From NCBI GenBank assembly GCA_001464215.1, contig LNEZ01000007.1:1-33096 (forward strand): a stretch of DNA of 33,096 bases, given 5' to 3'. The notes beneath the pieces were generated by a model. It saw only the letters and a list, made by a program, of their open reading frames with translations. It ran no database searches and had not been told where the DNA came from. This DNA is from Rhizobiales bacterium Ga0077548. GTDB lineage: Bacteria > Pseudomonadota > Alphaproteobacteria > Rhizobiales > Xanthobacteraceae. The position numbers and the translations under genes were made by a program. Each line of letters starts with the position of its first letter. Positions within the stretch are counted from its first letter, which is position 1. This document shows, one piece after another, positions 32,497-33,096 of this stretch.

Positions 32497-32551
32497 CCTT
32501 TTTCACGCGCCGAGTTAATCTTGGGCAATCACGCGACAGCAGGAATGGCCC

Positions 32552-33025
32552 ATGAGCTTCGGCGACGCGATCGGCGAGTGTTTTTTCAATTATGTGAATT
32601 TCAGGGACCGGGCAGCCCGTGCCGAATATTGGTGGTGGGCGCTGTTCGTTTTTGTCGTGCTTGCGATCGCCTGGCTGCTCGACTACTTCATATTCCGTGG
32701 CTGGAGCATCGGGCCGTTCTATCTCGTGTTCTGGCTCGCAGCGCTGCTGCCGACTTTGTCGGTAACAGTCAGAAGGTTTCACGACACCGGACGCAGCGGC
32801 TGGTGGCTCCTCGTTCCGGTCGGGCTCGCGCTTGCCGCGTCGGCTGTAACGGTTGCAAACTTCATAGCGCACGACGGACGCGAGCCCGCGACAGGTCTTC
32901 TGCTTTTTATTGGGCTTCTGATCATTCTTTGGATCGCTAGCACCATCCTGCTGATCGTCTGGATGGCGCTCCCGAGCATCAGCGGCAACAACGCCTACGG
33001 CCCGAACCGTTACGCCGGCGACTAG
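32552..33025 (+). CDS. DUF805-family membrane protein
   Basis: The 157-residue inner-membrane protein shows the DUF805 pattern: an N-terminal FNYVNFRDRAARAEYWWW, then membrane helices, then VRRFHDTGRSGWWLL, two further helices, and a C-terminal GNNAYGPNRYAG. About four helices are predicted. The family is common, often near stress or envelope genes, and has no defined biochemical role. AGGAA lies a few bases before the ATG. Its stop overlaps the stop of recG on the opposite strand by 2 bases. Confidence 0.9.
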   Translation: MSFGDAIGECFFNYVNFRDRAARAEYWWWALFVFVVLAIAWLLDYFIFRGWSIGPFYLVFWLAALLPTLSVTVRRFHDTGRSGWWLLVPVGLALAASAVTVANFIAHDGREPATGLLLFIGLLIILWIASTILLIVWMALPSISGNNAYGPNRYAGD

Positions 33026-33096
33026 CCTGCATCGAGCAGGCGGACCGCATCCTCGCGCTCGAACAGATGAAGCAGAACTCTCAACGCCAGTCCGCG
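33022..33096 (-). CDS. recG: C-terminal end of ATP-dependent DNA helicase RecG (partial)
   Basis: The minus strand is open from the window edge to a TAG at 33022-33024 and encodes 24 residues (RGLALRVLLHLFERE, then DAVRLLDAG). The pattern of RG.ALR.LL.LF.R..A.RL...AG is the usual ending of RecG in Hyphomicrobiales, and recG near glmS fits the local gene order I recall. RecG remodels stalled replication forks. Only the tail is visible, so the call is tentative. Confidence 0.6.
   Translation of the reverse strand, partial: RGLALRVLLHLFEREDAVRLLDAG

Noticed and set aside
1..33096. CRISPR arrays, insertion sequences, prophage genes
   Set aside because: No regularly spaced repeats, transposase or integrase motifs were seen on either strand.

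Overview
The window reads as chromosomal DNA of an alphaproteobacterium of the order Hyphomicrobiales (Rhizobiales), probably near the Bradyrhizobium/Rhodopseudomonas/Xanthobacteraceae branch. The reasons are high G+C, the gene order gyrA-coaD-ppiA-ppiB-queA-tgt, a rhizobial-type heme-uptake locus (hmuR, an IsdG-type oxygenase and tonB facing hemP-hmuTUV), glmU-glmS near the end of recG, and two copies of a palindromic repeat with a CCGAAAAGTG...ACCGGTTTTCGG core of the sort common in this group. This placement is inferred from protein style and gene order; no database was searched.

Layout. 1-2221: the end of a membrane protein gene, a DUF2269 membrane protein, an exported MetX-like alpha/beta hydrolase and a DUF2306 membrane protein. 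The DUF2306 start codon lies in the loop of a 12-bp perfect stem. 2344-8955: housekeeping genes gyrA (with an apparent frameshift near 4600), coaD, two cyclophilins (one exported, one cytosolic), queA and tgt. queA and tgt make queuosine tRNA; this Tgt seems to have lost three of its four zinc ligands. 8959-16001: heme acquisition. On the minus strand are hmuR, a small heme-degrading monooxygenase and tonB. Divergently on the plus strand are hemP-hmuT-hmuU-hmuV. The shared 200-bp promoter region carries a candidate iron/heme operator. Together these encode outer-membrane uptake, periplasmic capture, inner-membrane transport and ring opening; exbB and exbD are not in the window. 16062-16136: tRNA-Lys(UUU).

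16513-25460: the most unusual part, a glycan island directly after the tRNA. It encodes a UDP-xylose synthase-like decarboxylase, a TylF-like O-methyltransferase on the opposite strand, two further sugar-nucleotide epimerases, three tandem diverged copies of one glycosyltransferase-like protein, a GH39-like glycoside hydrolase without a signal peptide, and a short SPFH/band-7 protein. From 18292 on, the genes are tightly coupled by stop/start overlaps. The set suggests synthesis of a methylated, pentose-containing surface glycan or glycoconjugate of unknown structure. No polymerase, flippase or ABC exporter is visible here.

25529-33096: ordinary genes. These are an M20 amidohydrolase, an EamA-type transporter, an SPOR-like membrane-anchored protein, glmU and glmS (UDP-GlcNAc supply), a small exported protein, a DUF805 membrane protein and the last 24 codons of recG. 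No CRISPR array, insertion sequence, prophage or replication origin was seen.
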